Positions 1 to 11,616 of a stretch of 64,000 nt of DNA are shown here, in pieces. The position numbers and the translations under genes were made by a program. The notes beneath the pieces were generated by a model. It was not told the origin of the DNA. It made no database searches and saw only the letters and a list, made by a program, of their open reading frames with translations. Position 1 is the stretch's first letter. Each line of letters opens with the position of its first letter. This stretch comes from Darksidea phi (lineage: Eukaryota; Ascomycota; Dothideomycetes; Pleosporales; Lentitheciaceae). The DNA lies in NCBI GenBank assembly GCA_030770425.1, contig JASJFT010000086.1:117334-181333 (forward strand), in the 5' to 3' direction.

Positions 1-3000
1 GAGAATAGAGAACTTTTCATCAAAACTTCTGGCGCGCCAAAGAGCACAAAAGCGTTTTCCAACATGGGCGCTAAATCCGGGCAGCTTAGTAAGTTGTGCA
101 AAGAATTCAACGAGAAAGTGTTACTTGCGGACAAATGGGCGCAAAAGGAGAACTCGGCTCCATCGCAGCCGCCAACAGACGCCGCCAACCCTGATAACTC
201 GAAGCTGGCATATACCGTGATGTTCATCAGATATCCCACAGAGCCTTCATCCCCTCCAAGTGCCTTTCCAGTGCTGCGTTTTCCCCCCATCCCTAAGGAA
301 AAGCAGGCTGCGAAAGTCGACCAGAATAGAGATATGGCGCTTGATCACTTCCTGAATCCAGGTGACGAAGAATCAACCGATGTGCCTAGAAGCGGCACTA
401 AGTCGTCTCGAAAGGCCGAAAAGAGTATAGCGAAATCAGTGTCCACACGCCGAATCTGCCTGTTGGATGATATCGGATGCGAAATACCCACCACAAGTTT
501 GCACGCAAACCTTGCAAGATTTTCAAACCCAGCAGATATTGGCTTTCGGAACTTGTCCGATTTCCTCTTCTGGGCACTTCAAGCGCGTCTTGTTTTCGAT
601 GCCACTAACAACCTGGACCGAATGAAGTCCCGACTTATCAAACCGGGAGTTGCAAGTTTCTTGACGAATTTCACCGATGGCTGGTATGCTATGACCTCTT
701 TGCAATTACCTGTCACTATGTATAGAGAACTAACAACTGTATAGGGGACAAAGCGCACTTCACATGGCCGTTCTAAGACAGAATAATGACGTCTTAGAAC
801 AATTGTTGCACATTTCCCCTAAGCTCGACCCTTCTGCAAAGAATTATTGGCGTGATACTCCTTTGCATTATGCCGTTGAGACAGGCAATCGCAAATTGGT
901 GCAACCGCTCTTGGATGCCGATGCCGATATCAGTGCGGAAAATGATAACAGAGAAACGCCTGCGTCACTTTCTGATCCCTCATCCGACATTGGGCTGGCG
1001 ATAAGTAAGCATCAGACCAGATTCATACCCGGTAAAACGTTTGGCATTATTCGTTATCAAGAAAAGAAGATCGATAAGGGAGATCTCGATGAGGAGAAGC
1101 TCGAGCCGAAGGTCTCGTTGTCTGTCAAGGATATCTGTGAAAATTTCAAAATTACGGTAGCGGAGGTCCACCGAAATGACTCCAATGCAGCCGGCGACGG
1201 GAGCCCTGGGAAATTAGACAGTTCGGACGAGACAAAGCGAAAAGATACGCGCGCTAGATGGAGGAACCTAATCATCATTGGCGTTCGACGCGGTCTGTAC
1301 AGGATTTGATTTATGAAGGTTCTAATATCGAAGCTATCTTTGGCGTTGAACAAAAGACACTTCAATGCAGATGGCTCCATGTCCACCGAAGTAACGTAAG
1401 CATATCACTGATGTAAATCGAGAGTTATCATATTAACAGAACTCAGATGGCTTGGATCACAGTAAGCCTTATCCACACATGATATGGCTGTGAGCTCATT
1501 TAGGCAGGATTTGTTCAAAAAACTCGGGTACTCCGGGTCACTATTTCCCGGACAGGGGGATATAAGCGAAAAGCCACGTAGAGTATGCTGTTTCCCTGAT
1601 TCTGCTCTATTATCACTCACCAAAAGCAGCGAAGGACCACCCCTCACGTTGCTCTTCTTCCAAAGATTGATGAGGAGAATGGAATGTTAGCAGTATTTGT
1701 AAGGAACATTTTCCCGTCGTAATATATTGACTCATAGCCGTGGACTCCAGGTTCCATATGTAAGTTACGATACGAACTTAAATCAGCGGCGCATGGACGA
1801 ACGCATACGCGAGCTTCAAAAAAGGAAGAGACAGTATGGAGGTCAGTACTGTGCAAGTTCAGTTTGAAAGCTGTAAGCCGAGTTAATTGTTTTCAAGGTG
1901 GACTCGATACTTCTCCAAGCTTTTTCGGTGAATACGAGACTGGTGACCTGGAGTATTCACTGATAAGAGCTTATTTCTACGACCCACCTGCTTTGCACAT
2001 CCGCCAGTATGTCTTTTCTCCTCTTATGGCACTTTGATGACCTTTTTAATGATTGAAAGGACTTTGGATCGATACTATTATCATATGCTACCCAGTACGG
2101 CCTATCGAGACAAGAACCAGGTGGTTTCTCGATGGGCAGAGAGACACCCTTCCTACCTCACCGGAAGATCCTTCCATAATATTCTCATGGTAGACCAGCT
2201 GTGGCTTTGGAAATTCAAAAAAGGCGAGATTGAATATGTTGTTTCCTGTTTCCCGGACCGCGTCGGGGTGGATGGAACCAGTGATGATAACCTTCGAGAG
2301 CTTGTCCTCAACCCACGAGAGGGCATCGCGCCAATCCAGAACTGCATGGACCTAGTTTTTCGCATTGTTGGGGCTTGTGGTAATGTCTTCGACCGTTGTC
2401 AAGTCATTGAGCGGCTTAGATTTCTACAAATGTTCGAAGATTCGATAGGCCGAGTGGTATGTTCGTGTTTTCGTCTAGGATACGATCGCTAATCTTCCCT
2501 AGAGCAACGAAGAGACCAAGCTATTCAGGAAATTCCAGAAACGATTGAAGCTGCTTGACCGGTACAAGCATAGTAGCGCCGATTCGAAGGACAAGAAACA
2601 ACTTATAGAAGAGCTGCTCGATATCCGAGAAGAAACCAATCTCGTCGCCGAGGTTAAAGACATTCTAGATGAAGTCAAGATCATCCTCACCGTAGTGAAA
2701 ATCCAGGAGGCTGTGCTTGAAGACATCGTTTCATTGAAAAAGCATGCTACTGAAGAGCATCATGAGATTACACAACGGATCATTTCTACAACAAAGAACA
2801 ACTTCGAAAGAATGGAATCCCAGGCTGCGGAGATCAAAAAAGCGGTATGTCTCTGTTAATTCATTGTGCGAGTGCAACTATCTCATGAAGATGTGTAGCT
2901 GGATACCCTGTTGGGTCTCAAACATAATTCAGTCATGGTATTAGAAACCACCGCTGCACGAGAAGGCGCCTAGGCCACCAGGAGACAAGGCTTGGTAAGC

Positions 3001-3719
3001 AGATTTCCTCCTGCCCCCCGTTTCAACACTGCTGATGAAGCATGCAGACCATGCTTGTTTTTACAGGAGTGACCATCATCTTCGTAAGTAACCATTGCTT
3101 TGTTGGAACAAGGCATGTGTAGCCTCACCATCTTATAGCTACCTCTGTCTTTCATGGCATCTTTCTTCGCGCTCGATATATCGTCGTTCCCTCAAGATCC
3201 ACAAAATAATGAGACCAGCTGGCCACTAGGCCAGGTATCCGGATATATCTGTAAGCAACTTTTACCTCTCCAGAGAATACAATCCTTGACTGATTGATAT
3301 ATAAAGTCGGCATATCGGCCCCAATCATCATATAGTTGTTCTTCATCGGTTTCCGGACGCAATGGACCGTCATTATGGTAAAGTGGTTCTCCATTCTGGG
3401 GAGATGGATGAGGGTTCATCCAATCATCCTGGTCCAAATTGTCATTGTCCTCATAGTCCTCATGCTGGTAGTTCTGCGCAAGCCAGTTCTATGGTTGGGG
3501 TTCACGGACCATTTCGACGTGGTCGGTCGGCCGTTACGACGGTTCTACCGGTTTCTCGAGAAACGAAGAAAAAAGCAAATGGATACAACATCGGAGGATG
3601 TCCACTTCTATAAGGTTTCTCATGATGAAGAGGATTCCACAGATGATTTGACAGATGATGAGAATTTTGAAGAAGAGGATAGCGATATAGAAGTGGTGGA
3701 GCCTGATTCTCTAGTCTAG
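1..3719 (+). CDS. Ankyrin-repeat protein with C-terminal CorA-like membrane domain (5' partial, one in-frame stop)
   Basis: Proposed exons: 1-683, 745-about 1257, about 1258-1395, 1447-1461, 1508-1582, 1627-1698, 1751-1841, 1898-2006, 2060-2456, 2503-2844, 2899-2994, 3048-3083, 3139-3234, 3336-3719. Most junctions have GT..AG borders and keep phase. The frame is open to base 1, so the start lies upstream. Ankyrin-like repeats follow the first intron (GQSALHMAVLRQNND, DTPLHYAVETGNRKLVQPLL). Then come the blocks VPYVSYDTN and ILMVDQLWLW, a coiled coil (2503-2994), a membrane segment (TMLVFTGVTIIF joined to LPLSFMASFFALDI), a second hydrophobic helix (about 3387-3450) and an acidic tail. This order matches the ankyrin/CorA-like proteins common in Pezizomycotina, whose substrate is unknown; no GMN motif is seen. 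A TAG at 2971 interrupts the coiled coil. The frame change near 1258 needs a weak intron (donor 1157 or 1166, acceptor 1257) or an indel. Confidence 0.72.
684..744 (+). other. Intron in the ankyrin/CorA-like gene
   Basis: GTATGC donor, CTAAC branch site near 730 and TAG acceptor. Splicing joins TG to G to give a Trp codon and restores a continuous ankyrin-like frame (DGW-GQSALHMAV). Without splicing the frame stops at 744. It is the clearest of about a dozen introns here and shows the usual local intron size (61 bp). Confidence 0.8.
2971..2973 (+). other. In-frame TAG in the coiled-coil exon
   Basis: Exon 2899-2994 reads LDTLLGLKHNSVMVLETTAAREGA, then TAG, then ATRRQGL. Flanking residues fit the family pattern on both sides, where a Gln or Glu is normal. 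CAG to TAG would be one C-to-T change. A 36-bp intron (2938-2973) would remove it in phase, but that is shorter than any other intron here and would delete conserved residues. If read as stop, the product loses both membrane helices. Confidence 0.6.
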
Positions 3720-4420
3720 ATTTTTTTTTCTCTAGGGCTATATTTATCCTTTCAACATTCTCTTTCTCATTTGTACCTCCTTGTTTTCATCCCTGACTGC
3801 AGGTTTTAACGTCTACCGTCGGGGATAAAGTTTTTCGGTTTCTTTTTTTCTGTTTAGCGGAGTGTCCTCATAGTTCTCGGCGCAGGATGCCTTTGATGTG
3901 GCGGAGCTCAGGATCATTACATAGTTTTGCACGCCGCAACAAGGCACTGGAATAAGAAAATTTCGGAGCCTTATTCTCACCGCTTGCGGTGCTGTTTAAA
4001 CCAATAGTGGATTCGTTCGTCAGAGATGGATATGTCATGCTTTTCAAGAGTTGTGATTGATCCACTGGTTGCTAGGTGCTGAGCTTCCGCCGAGTCTTAG
4101 CGCCCGGACCCCACAGCCAAATAACCGTGATTGTTGTGATTGGACCACGGTGTCGTGGCATCGAGTTAATTAATTAACGCCAGGGCAAACGGGTTGTGCG
4201 GCGCAGCGCAAGTCGCTTAGCAAGGGCCGCACACCCACACGAACGTGTCGTCCGCCGCCCGCCCACCGTTGTTAGGCTCTCCCCTCAACGCGGCCTCCTC
4301 TACTACTGCCCCTGACGAGCGTTTGCGAAAAGTAAACCCTCTCAGCTCCAACGCCATATCCTTCCTAATTTATTCAACGATTCTAGTAGTAGTATTCCTC
4401 CTCGTCTTCTTCTCTACCTA
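3720..4420. other. Intergenic transition into AT-rich DNA
   Basis: A T-rich stretch follows the stop codon (about 3721-3735 and 3841-3851). The minus-strand 65-codon ORF at 3868-4065 shows no domain and is not called. About 4170-4340 is unusually GC-rich. CpA and TpG then vanish from about 4420, marking the edge of the first RIP block. No gene recognised. Confidence 0.5.
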
Positions 4421-5051
4421 GGGTCTTATCTATAACTATTTAATAGTATATAAAATCGGTCTATATATTATTATTATACCTATTAACCCCGAGTACCTAA
4501 TATAGATATCAACTACGAGGTATATTATAGTCCTTCTATAGTATATACTATTTAATAATAGGAATTTTATAAGATTTAACTATATAGACTAGTAATAGAA
4601 TAATAAATATTATATATAATATCTTTATTATATATTATTATTTTTTAATATATAGAGGTATAAAGCTAAAATCTAAAAATTATATAAATAAATATAGTCC
4701 TCTATATAATATAAATAAATATAGTAGTTCTTTAGATATATAATTATTATATACTATTTATATTATCTTAAAGATTAAATAATAGAACTACTAAGTCTTA
4801 ATTAGAACTAATAGCTATAGAACATTTCTATAAAATAGCTAGATATTAAATAGTATTTATTTTAAATTCTAGTATTAATTTTATACGTTTAATTATATAC
4901 GTTTCTATAGAATTTATATATATAGAATATCTTCTTAATAATATACTATATATAAAGCTTTATATAATTCTTTTAAATAAAAGAGTCTTCTATTTAAAGT
5001 TTCTTTAAATAACTATAAATTATTATTTAAATTAAATTATTTTATTATTTC

Positions 5052-5095
<44 letters not shown>

Positions 5096-5700
5096 AGTTC
5101 TTAACTTAATTAAACCTCTATTATTTATCTTAAATAGATTATAGACTATTTAATAAATAGTTTATATATAAGAATATTAAGTACTTTTTTTACTTTCTTA
5201 TATATATCTTTACTTATTAAATATAAGATAATTTTTTATACTATTTTTATAGATTACTATTTTATTTTACTTTAATCTATAGATATATTTAGACTTAAAT
5301 TATTATATAAACTCTTTTATATAAAATTCTATTATATACTCTTATTTAATCTTACTAATTAACTAAGTATAAAAAAGAACTAGTATATTATAATAATTTT
5401 TACTACGTTAATACTAAGTAACTATTATAAAATTCTAATAATTATTTTTCTTTTTTTCTTTTCCTCTTTCTTTATTTCTCTTTAGTATCTTTTAAATCTA
5501 TTCTATATTATTAACTTTCTTTTTACTATAATTTTATTACTTTATTATCTTTACTTTTATAGAAATTTTAAAATTATTAATAAGCTAATTTACTCTTAAT
5601 AGCTATTATTTAAAAAAGTTCTTTTTATTACTCTTATCTATCTTAATATATATTAAGTAGATATTAAGCTATTAAATCTATACTATTTATAATATATTTA
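4420..5700. repeat. RIP-mutated repeat flank left of E1
   Basis: Very AT-rich and nearly free of CA and TG. It is a mosaic of repeats found elsewhere in the window. About 4645-4850 resembles 40755-41010 in the same orientation. 4855-5158 is a minus copy of the 300-bp family R2. About 5330-5690 resembles 62050-62480 and, inverted, 41330-41860. A (TA)n run lies at about 5058-5092. It is the older sequence into which E1 inserted and holds no open frame. Confidence 0.6.
4855..5158 (-). repeat. R2 dispersed repeat, inverted copy left of E1
   Basis: Reverse complement of the R2 family. The (TA)n run at about 5058-5092 lies within it, at the place where other copies have a short ATATATATATAT tract. 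Confidence 0.55.
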
Positions 5701-5705
5701 GTAGA

Positions 5706-5973
5706 TATTATAGCCCGTTCTCTAGATAACCTAGTTATTTTACTTATTTTCTATTTCGGTTAGTAGATTAGGTAATCCTAAGGATTAGCCTAATAGTTAA
5801 TTAGCTTATTTAGTATACTAAGCTCTATTTAGGTATAAGAACCCCCTATTCTTATACCCTTATAGCGTTATCTTAGAATAGCTTTAATATACTAATTCTA
5901 CTATTAGTTAATTAGAAGACTATTTTAGCTATTATAACTCCTAGTTAATTATACTTAGTTCTAGGATCTTATA
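5706..5973 (+). repeat. E1 5' LTR
   Basis: Same length as 36348-36615. In the stretches compared, differences are all transitions, which fits RIP after insertion. It starts TATTATAGCCCG and ends GGATCTTATA. Confidence 0.88.
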
Positions 5974-8900
5974 TTATTCTAAAATCTCTAACTTTTAGCT
6001 AGAGATAGTAGCTAAATATTAACCCTCCTAAATTTCTAGAGGCCTATAGTACTTAAGATAGATAGTATATAGTACTTTCTTAAATAAGTCTTAAAATTAA
6101 CTATTTTAAGTCCTAATATTACTAAAACGTCTAGTACCTTCTTTAAAAAGAAGGAATTTATAAAAGTATTATATAGAATTAGACCTATATTCTAAATCTT
6201 ATAATAAATTTATTTTTATACGATTAATTAAATTACTAAATTAGTATAATAATAAGATAGTAGATTTTCTAGGTTAAGTAGACCCTTTAAAGTCTACTCT
6301 ACTAAATAAACTATTCTTTTATAGAATCTCCCTATAAAAGAAAGATAAAGAAAAGGATAAGGCCCTAAGTAGAATCTTAAGTAAAGCTAGGAGTACCTAT
6401 TTAAGAAGCTAGAAGTCCTTCTTTAAGAAAGAAGTATACTAGTAAAAGCTAACTAAGGTCTATAAATTAATCCTCTTAGAGGTATTTATTAATAAAGATA
6501 TATATATTAATCTTTAAATCCTTAAGATTATCTTCCCCCTTTAAAAAGAAAATATAAATAAAAATAGTTTTAAAAAGAAGATTAATAGGTATATTAAGAG
6601 GGTTAAATTACTTAAAAAAGAAAATAAATTTTAAATCCCCTATCTAATAAACGTAGAAGAATAGAAAGAGTTCCTAGACTATAATATAGTTTAGGATATA
6701 CTAGCTACCTAGGAAGAATCTAATCTAATTACTAATATTCTAATAGATAATAGTCTTCGTCTTATTATAACTAAGAGGTTAGCGAGTATTATAGGAGTAG
6801 ATATAGTTAGTAGAAATATCTTTATAAATACTATAGTCGATAAGTTTAACTAATTAGTTAAGAAAAGGAATAATTATAAAAGGTAAGTTAAAAAGTTATA
6901 AGAAGAGCTCTAATAAGTCTAGAAAACTATAAGTAGGTAGTAGAATTTAGAAAAAGATCTTAAGTAGTTCTCTTTTATAGCTATCTATACTAAGACCGAA
7001 CTTATAGTTCTTTCTTAATATAACCCTAAGTCTACTCTTAAGACTTTACTATTATAATATAACCCTAATAGTAGATAAGATATAAAAGAGGTAGAACTCT
7101 TCCTTATAATAATATAATTAAATAGCTTAAATATTAGCCCTTAAAGAACCTCTTTTATTTATTATACCCCCCTTTAAACCCTTAAACTCCTAGAAAGGTT
7201 CTAGTAAGATTTAGTTTAATATTTAATCTTTTAATTAAGCTTCTTATAAAAGAAGTTAACTATTAAACTAATTATATTTCTAAATCTAATATAGACTTCT
7301 AATAAGAACTATTATAAGTATTTATTAGATTTAAATATACTACCCTTTATTATAAAGAAAATAAAAAATACTTTTACTTTTTATTCTAATATTCTTTTTA
7401 TAAGATTTCTATTAATCTTACTAAAGTTCGTAACTATTACTTTAAATAATAAAATATAGATTCTTATTTAGGAGGAGGATATTATAGAAAACTATTAAAG
7501 TAAATTTTTATAAATCTTTAATTTCTAGAAGACTACGTTCTACTCTAATTCTATCTTATTTAAAAATAATAAAGAGTCTAAGTTAAAGAACTAGCTCTAT
7601 AATATAGAATAGAAACTTATAATTAATAAGGACTAGTATATATAAAAGACCTCTTAGTAGATAACTAAGATTTATTAAGCCTATATTATATTCTAATTAA
7701 TAAGCCTAGTAAAAGACTATATTTAAATATAACTAAATTCTAAAAAAGAAGAAGTAAACTTTATATTTAATATAGACCTATTAGAATATATTAAGAAATA
7801 CTATAAAGATTTTTATATAAAAAAGAAGATAAAAGTTAAATTTTATTAACTATATATAAATATATTTAGTAAAGTTAGTAACTTTATTAAGAATTTTAAG
7901 TATCTAGTAATAGAGGTCTATCTATCTTACTACTAATAAAATAAAGAATTTATAAATAAGTTCTACTTTAAACTAAGAAATAAGGTAGATCTATTTAATA
8001 ATAGTAATTTTACCTTTAGTAAGCTTTATAAATATATAACTTTAATTAATAAGATACTACTTAAGAATAATTAATACTAAAAGATCTAGCTTATTTAAAG
8101 TAACTAATTAGCTATCTCTAAGAGAAAGTAGCTAACTATAAGTAGGCTCTTTTCTAATAAGTTAAAAAAGAAGTCTATTTACTTTAAAGACGTCTCTAAG
8201 CTCTATAACTACTCTTTTAAGAAGTATAAAAAGTAAGATTATTACTTTAATTATAAGAAAAGAAATAAATAATAAGACTATTTTAACTATATTATATATA
8301 AGGTAATATAGAATATTATAAAAGTAGAAGTTAATACTATCTTTCTTAATAATTCTAAGAAAGGAGCTTATTTAAACTTCCTATATAAAGAGGAAAGTAG
8401 TTTAAAGTATAACTCTAATACCTTCTTTATAATATTAAAAAATAAAAGCTATTAAAGAAGGGCTTCTCTCTAGTAGTCTATATAAAAGTAATTAAATCCT
8501 TTAATTATTAATAACTTATTAAAATACTATAGCTTATTAATTTAAAATTATTTATACTCCCTATTTAACTTATAATAAATAGCCTAGCTATATAATTAAG
8601 GAGATTAGTAAATAGTAATACTAGTATATACCTATTAGTCTACTCTAAATATTTAAAAGTAGTAAAGAAAAAGCTAAAGTCTATTTTCTATTAACTAAAG
8701 AAACTAATCTTCCTTAATAGGTTTAATAGGAAATATAATTATTTAGTTAATATATCTATCTAGTTTCTCTTCTATAAATTTAGGTATTATAATATAATAC
8801 TTAGAAGAAAATTCTTTAAATAAACTTAGTCCTTAATTAACTATTATAATTAGACTTTATACTAGCTAAATAATATTCTAAAGTAGATAAAATATAATCT

Positions 8901-9483
8901 AATTACTATAGAGAAGCTAGATCTAAAGCTAGAGCTAGAATACTAGAATAATACTTTATATTATAATAATCTAATTAATTAGTAGATTAAAGTATAGAAG
9001 AAGGTCTATTTACTTAGAAAGAATCTAATATTTAGTTTAAAGATTTCTATTAAAATTCTTATAATCCCTTAGAAGGAGACCTACGAGTCTACTAAAGCCC
9101 TATTATAGATAATAAAGGACTAGTAGATTACTTTTAAGAAAATATAGAGGAATATAGATAGTAATACTAATAATAGTTCTAGGAATACTAAATCTAAGAA
9201 ATACTAATAAGGCTATTAGAAAAATAATAGAAAGAAAAAGACTATAATACCTATTTCTAATAATCTACTAGGGTAGACTATTAATAATAAGTTTAATATA
9301 TATTTTCTTAAACCTTCTAATATATAGAAACTCGTAGATAAGAAAAAGATTATACTAGAAGCTACTAGTCTATATAAAATTAACTTATTAATTAGAGATA
9401 GATAATTAAAAGACTTAATAGAATAGAACGTATAAGATATAATAGTAAAGAAGCTTCCTTATAAAGGTTATATAGAGGCTATC
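5974..9483 (+). pseudogene. E1 gag-side internal region, RIP-destroyed
   Basis: About 3.5 kb between the E1 5' LTR and the E2 insertion. It should hold the primer-binding site, gag and the start of pol, but every frame is full of TAA and TAG. No zinc knuckle could be confirmed by eye. Assigned by position only. Confidence 0.55.
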
Positions 9484-9955
9484 TATTATAACCCTAGGAT
9501 TAAAAGGATACGGGGTAAGCTCTAAACGTAGCTAGAATAGCTAAGCTATACTTAGTTAGTAATCTAATATTACGTAACTTAGAAGTTATAGAAGTTATTA
9601 AGATAATAACTTCTATAACTACTATAGAAGTTATTAAGATAATAACTTCTATAACTACTATAGAAGTTATAGAAGCTATAGAAGTTACTACTTCTACTAC
9701 TACTACTACTACCTTAAGGAATAAGAATAGGTATAAGAGAGCGGAGGATTTCTTAGACTTTCTATTTTAATTCCTTATAGTTAATTCTCTTTAGTTTATC
9801 TAATACTTACGGATAAGATTAGATCTTTCCTTAAGTAGTTATTCTAGTAATAGAATTTATTAACTTAACCTTAACTTATTAAAACCTAATAGTACGATAA
9901 ACGTACTATCGGCCCTAATTTAGATTCCGTATTAAAGTATATATAATATATAATA
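9484..9955 (+). repeat. E2 5' LTR (472 bp)
   Basis: Matches 32156-32591 except for one extra copy of a 36-bp unit around 9590-9665 (TAGAAGTTATTAAGATAATA and its continuation), present twice here and once in the 3' LTR. A CTA run follows near 9690-9712. Confidence 0.88.
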
Positions 9956-11430
9956 TATTAACTATCTTAAACTTAGATTATATTAAATATAGTAACTTTA
10001 TCTAGCTTATATAATACCTCTAGAGGAAGTATAATAGAAGCTCCGACGACGAATCTAGCTACTCTTATCTAGTAATAGGTAGCTTAGATAGTAGAAATAT
10101 AGTAAGCTATAATATCGCTATAAGGAGCGCTATAATAGATAAGAGTAGGACTTAGTAGTAAAGTAAAAGTTAAGATACCTAAAAGATATAATAGTAATAA
10201 GAAAGGTCTAAAGTCGTTTTTTACGTAGATAGACCTATACTATTAGTTTAACTCTACTACGTTTACTAGTAATTAGGATAGAATTCTTATAGTAGATATA
10301 TATATAATAGAAAAGGTAGTAGTATAGATATAACCCCTAGTCGACGATTATATAGCTAATAAAAAAACTCTAAATAAATAATATAACGAAATAAAAGTAG
10401 TATTTATAGATTAGGACTTCTTTAAGAAATAAATACGTATAATCTTTAAGAATATTAATAAAGTCTAGTAAGTAGAGTATAAAATTTAGAGACTAAAATA
10501 AATAAAGTTAATAGGAGTCTATACTACTAAATTTAAATAACTATAATATAAGATTGATTAGAATAATACTCCTCTTATAGTTACGTACTATAATAGACTT
10601 AAGAAAGTAGTTAAGAATAAGCTATTTAGACTTAAGAAACTAAATAACCTAGTAGAATTAATTAAGATAATAATCTATATTAATAACTAACTATACGAAT
10701 AAGTACTTAAAAAGTAAAATACTATAGAACTAGTTAGAGTTTATAAGAAGGAGTAGTTAACTCCTAAGTATAGTTTCTATAGGGGTTATAATAAAATAGA
10801 TATTAATATAGTTTAAGAAAAGAAATATCTAAAGAATAAAAAATATAAATAAGATAAGAAGTTATAGAAAGTTCTAGTAGACGAGATAAAATAATAGTAA
10901 GACGAGAAAGTATATTTATATTATAGTATATAAGGATACTTCGCTAAAGAATACGGTAATAAGAAAAAGAATATAGATAGCTAGGAGGGTACTAAATATA
11001 TTAATATAATTAGAGATATTTATTAAAAGGTAGATAATTAAGAATTATTTCTAAAAGAGTAGTTCGACGTAAAGGAAGATACGGACGAGGAAATCCCTTA
11101 CTAATAGGAAGACCTAAAGCTTAAGATTAGAGAATTAAAACTTAACGAGCTAGAAGAGGTTAGTATAGAAGTAGTTTTTCGACGATTAGTATATAATAAG
11201 TACTAGAAGTATAATAATAGTTAATATATCGTCGAGTACTATACTAAGATAAAAGAACTAATATACGTTACTAGTAACTAAGAATAGATAGTAATAGGGT
11301 AGATTCTAAAGCTCTAAGAACCGGAGGGCTATAAGATAATATAGAATCGCGAGAATTAAGATTATAATACCTTACTATAGACTTACTATATAGAATAGTA
11401 CGAGTACTATATATAATAAAAGAAAGATAC

Positions 11431-11616
11431 TATAAGATATATATAGGTAGATAGGTATAAAAATACTAAGATAGTAAAAGGATTATATTCGGATAGAGAT
11501 AAGATAAATTCTTAAGAAGATATAATAGTAGAACGTAGGACTATATAGGGTCCGATATATAACTATAGCTAGGTTAATAATAATCTAAAAGTCCTCTAGT
11601 AGAAGTAGGTATAATA
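11431..11616 (-). repeat. E4 3' LTR (left on the plus strand)
   Basis: 186 bp, equal in length to 26863-27048. On the plus strand it begins TATAAGATATATATAG and ends GTAGGTATAATA. Differences seen against its partner are transitions. Confidence 0.87.

Noticed and set aside
1583..1700. Apparent frameshift near the CCCC run at about 1641
   Set aside because: A 44-bp GT..AG intron at 1583-1626 restores the family frame in phase (KPRR joined to QRRTTPHVALLPKID), so no indel is needed.
3868..4065. Minus-strand ORF of 65 codons after the ankyrin/CorA-like gene
   Set aside because: Short, no recognisable motif, and overlaps the likely 3' flank and transition zone.
5058..5092. (TA)n run as a centromere or replication-origin signal
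   Set aside because: A simple microsatellite inside an R2 repeat copy; nothing else supports such a role.
9690..9712. CTA microsatellite and the repeated AGAAGTTAT units as a CRISPR array
   Set aside because: No regular repeat-spacer pattern; the units are part of an LTR and the genome is eukaryotic.
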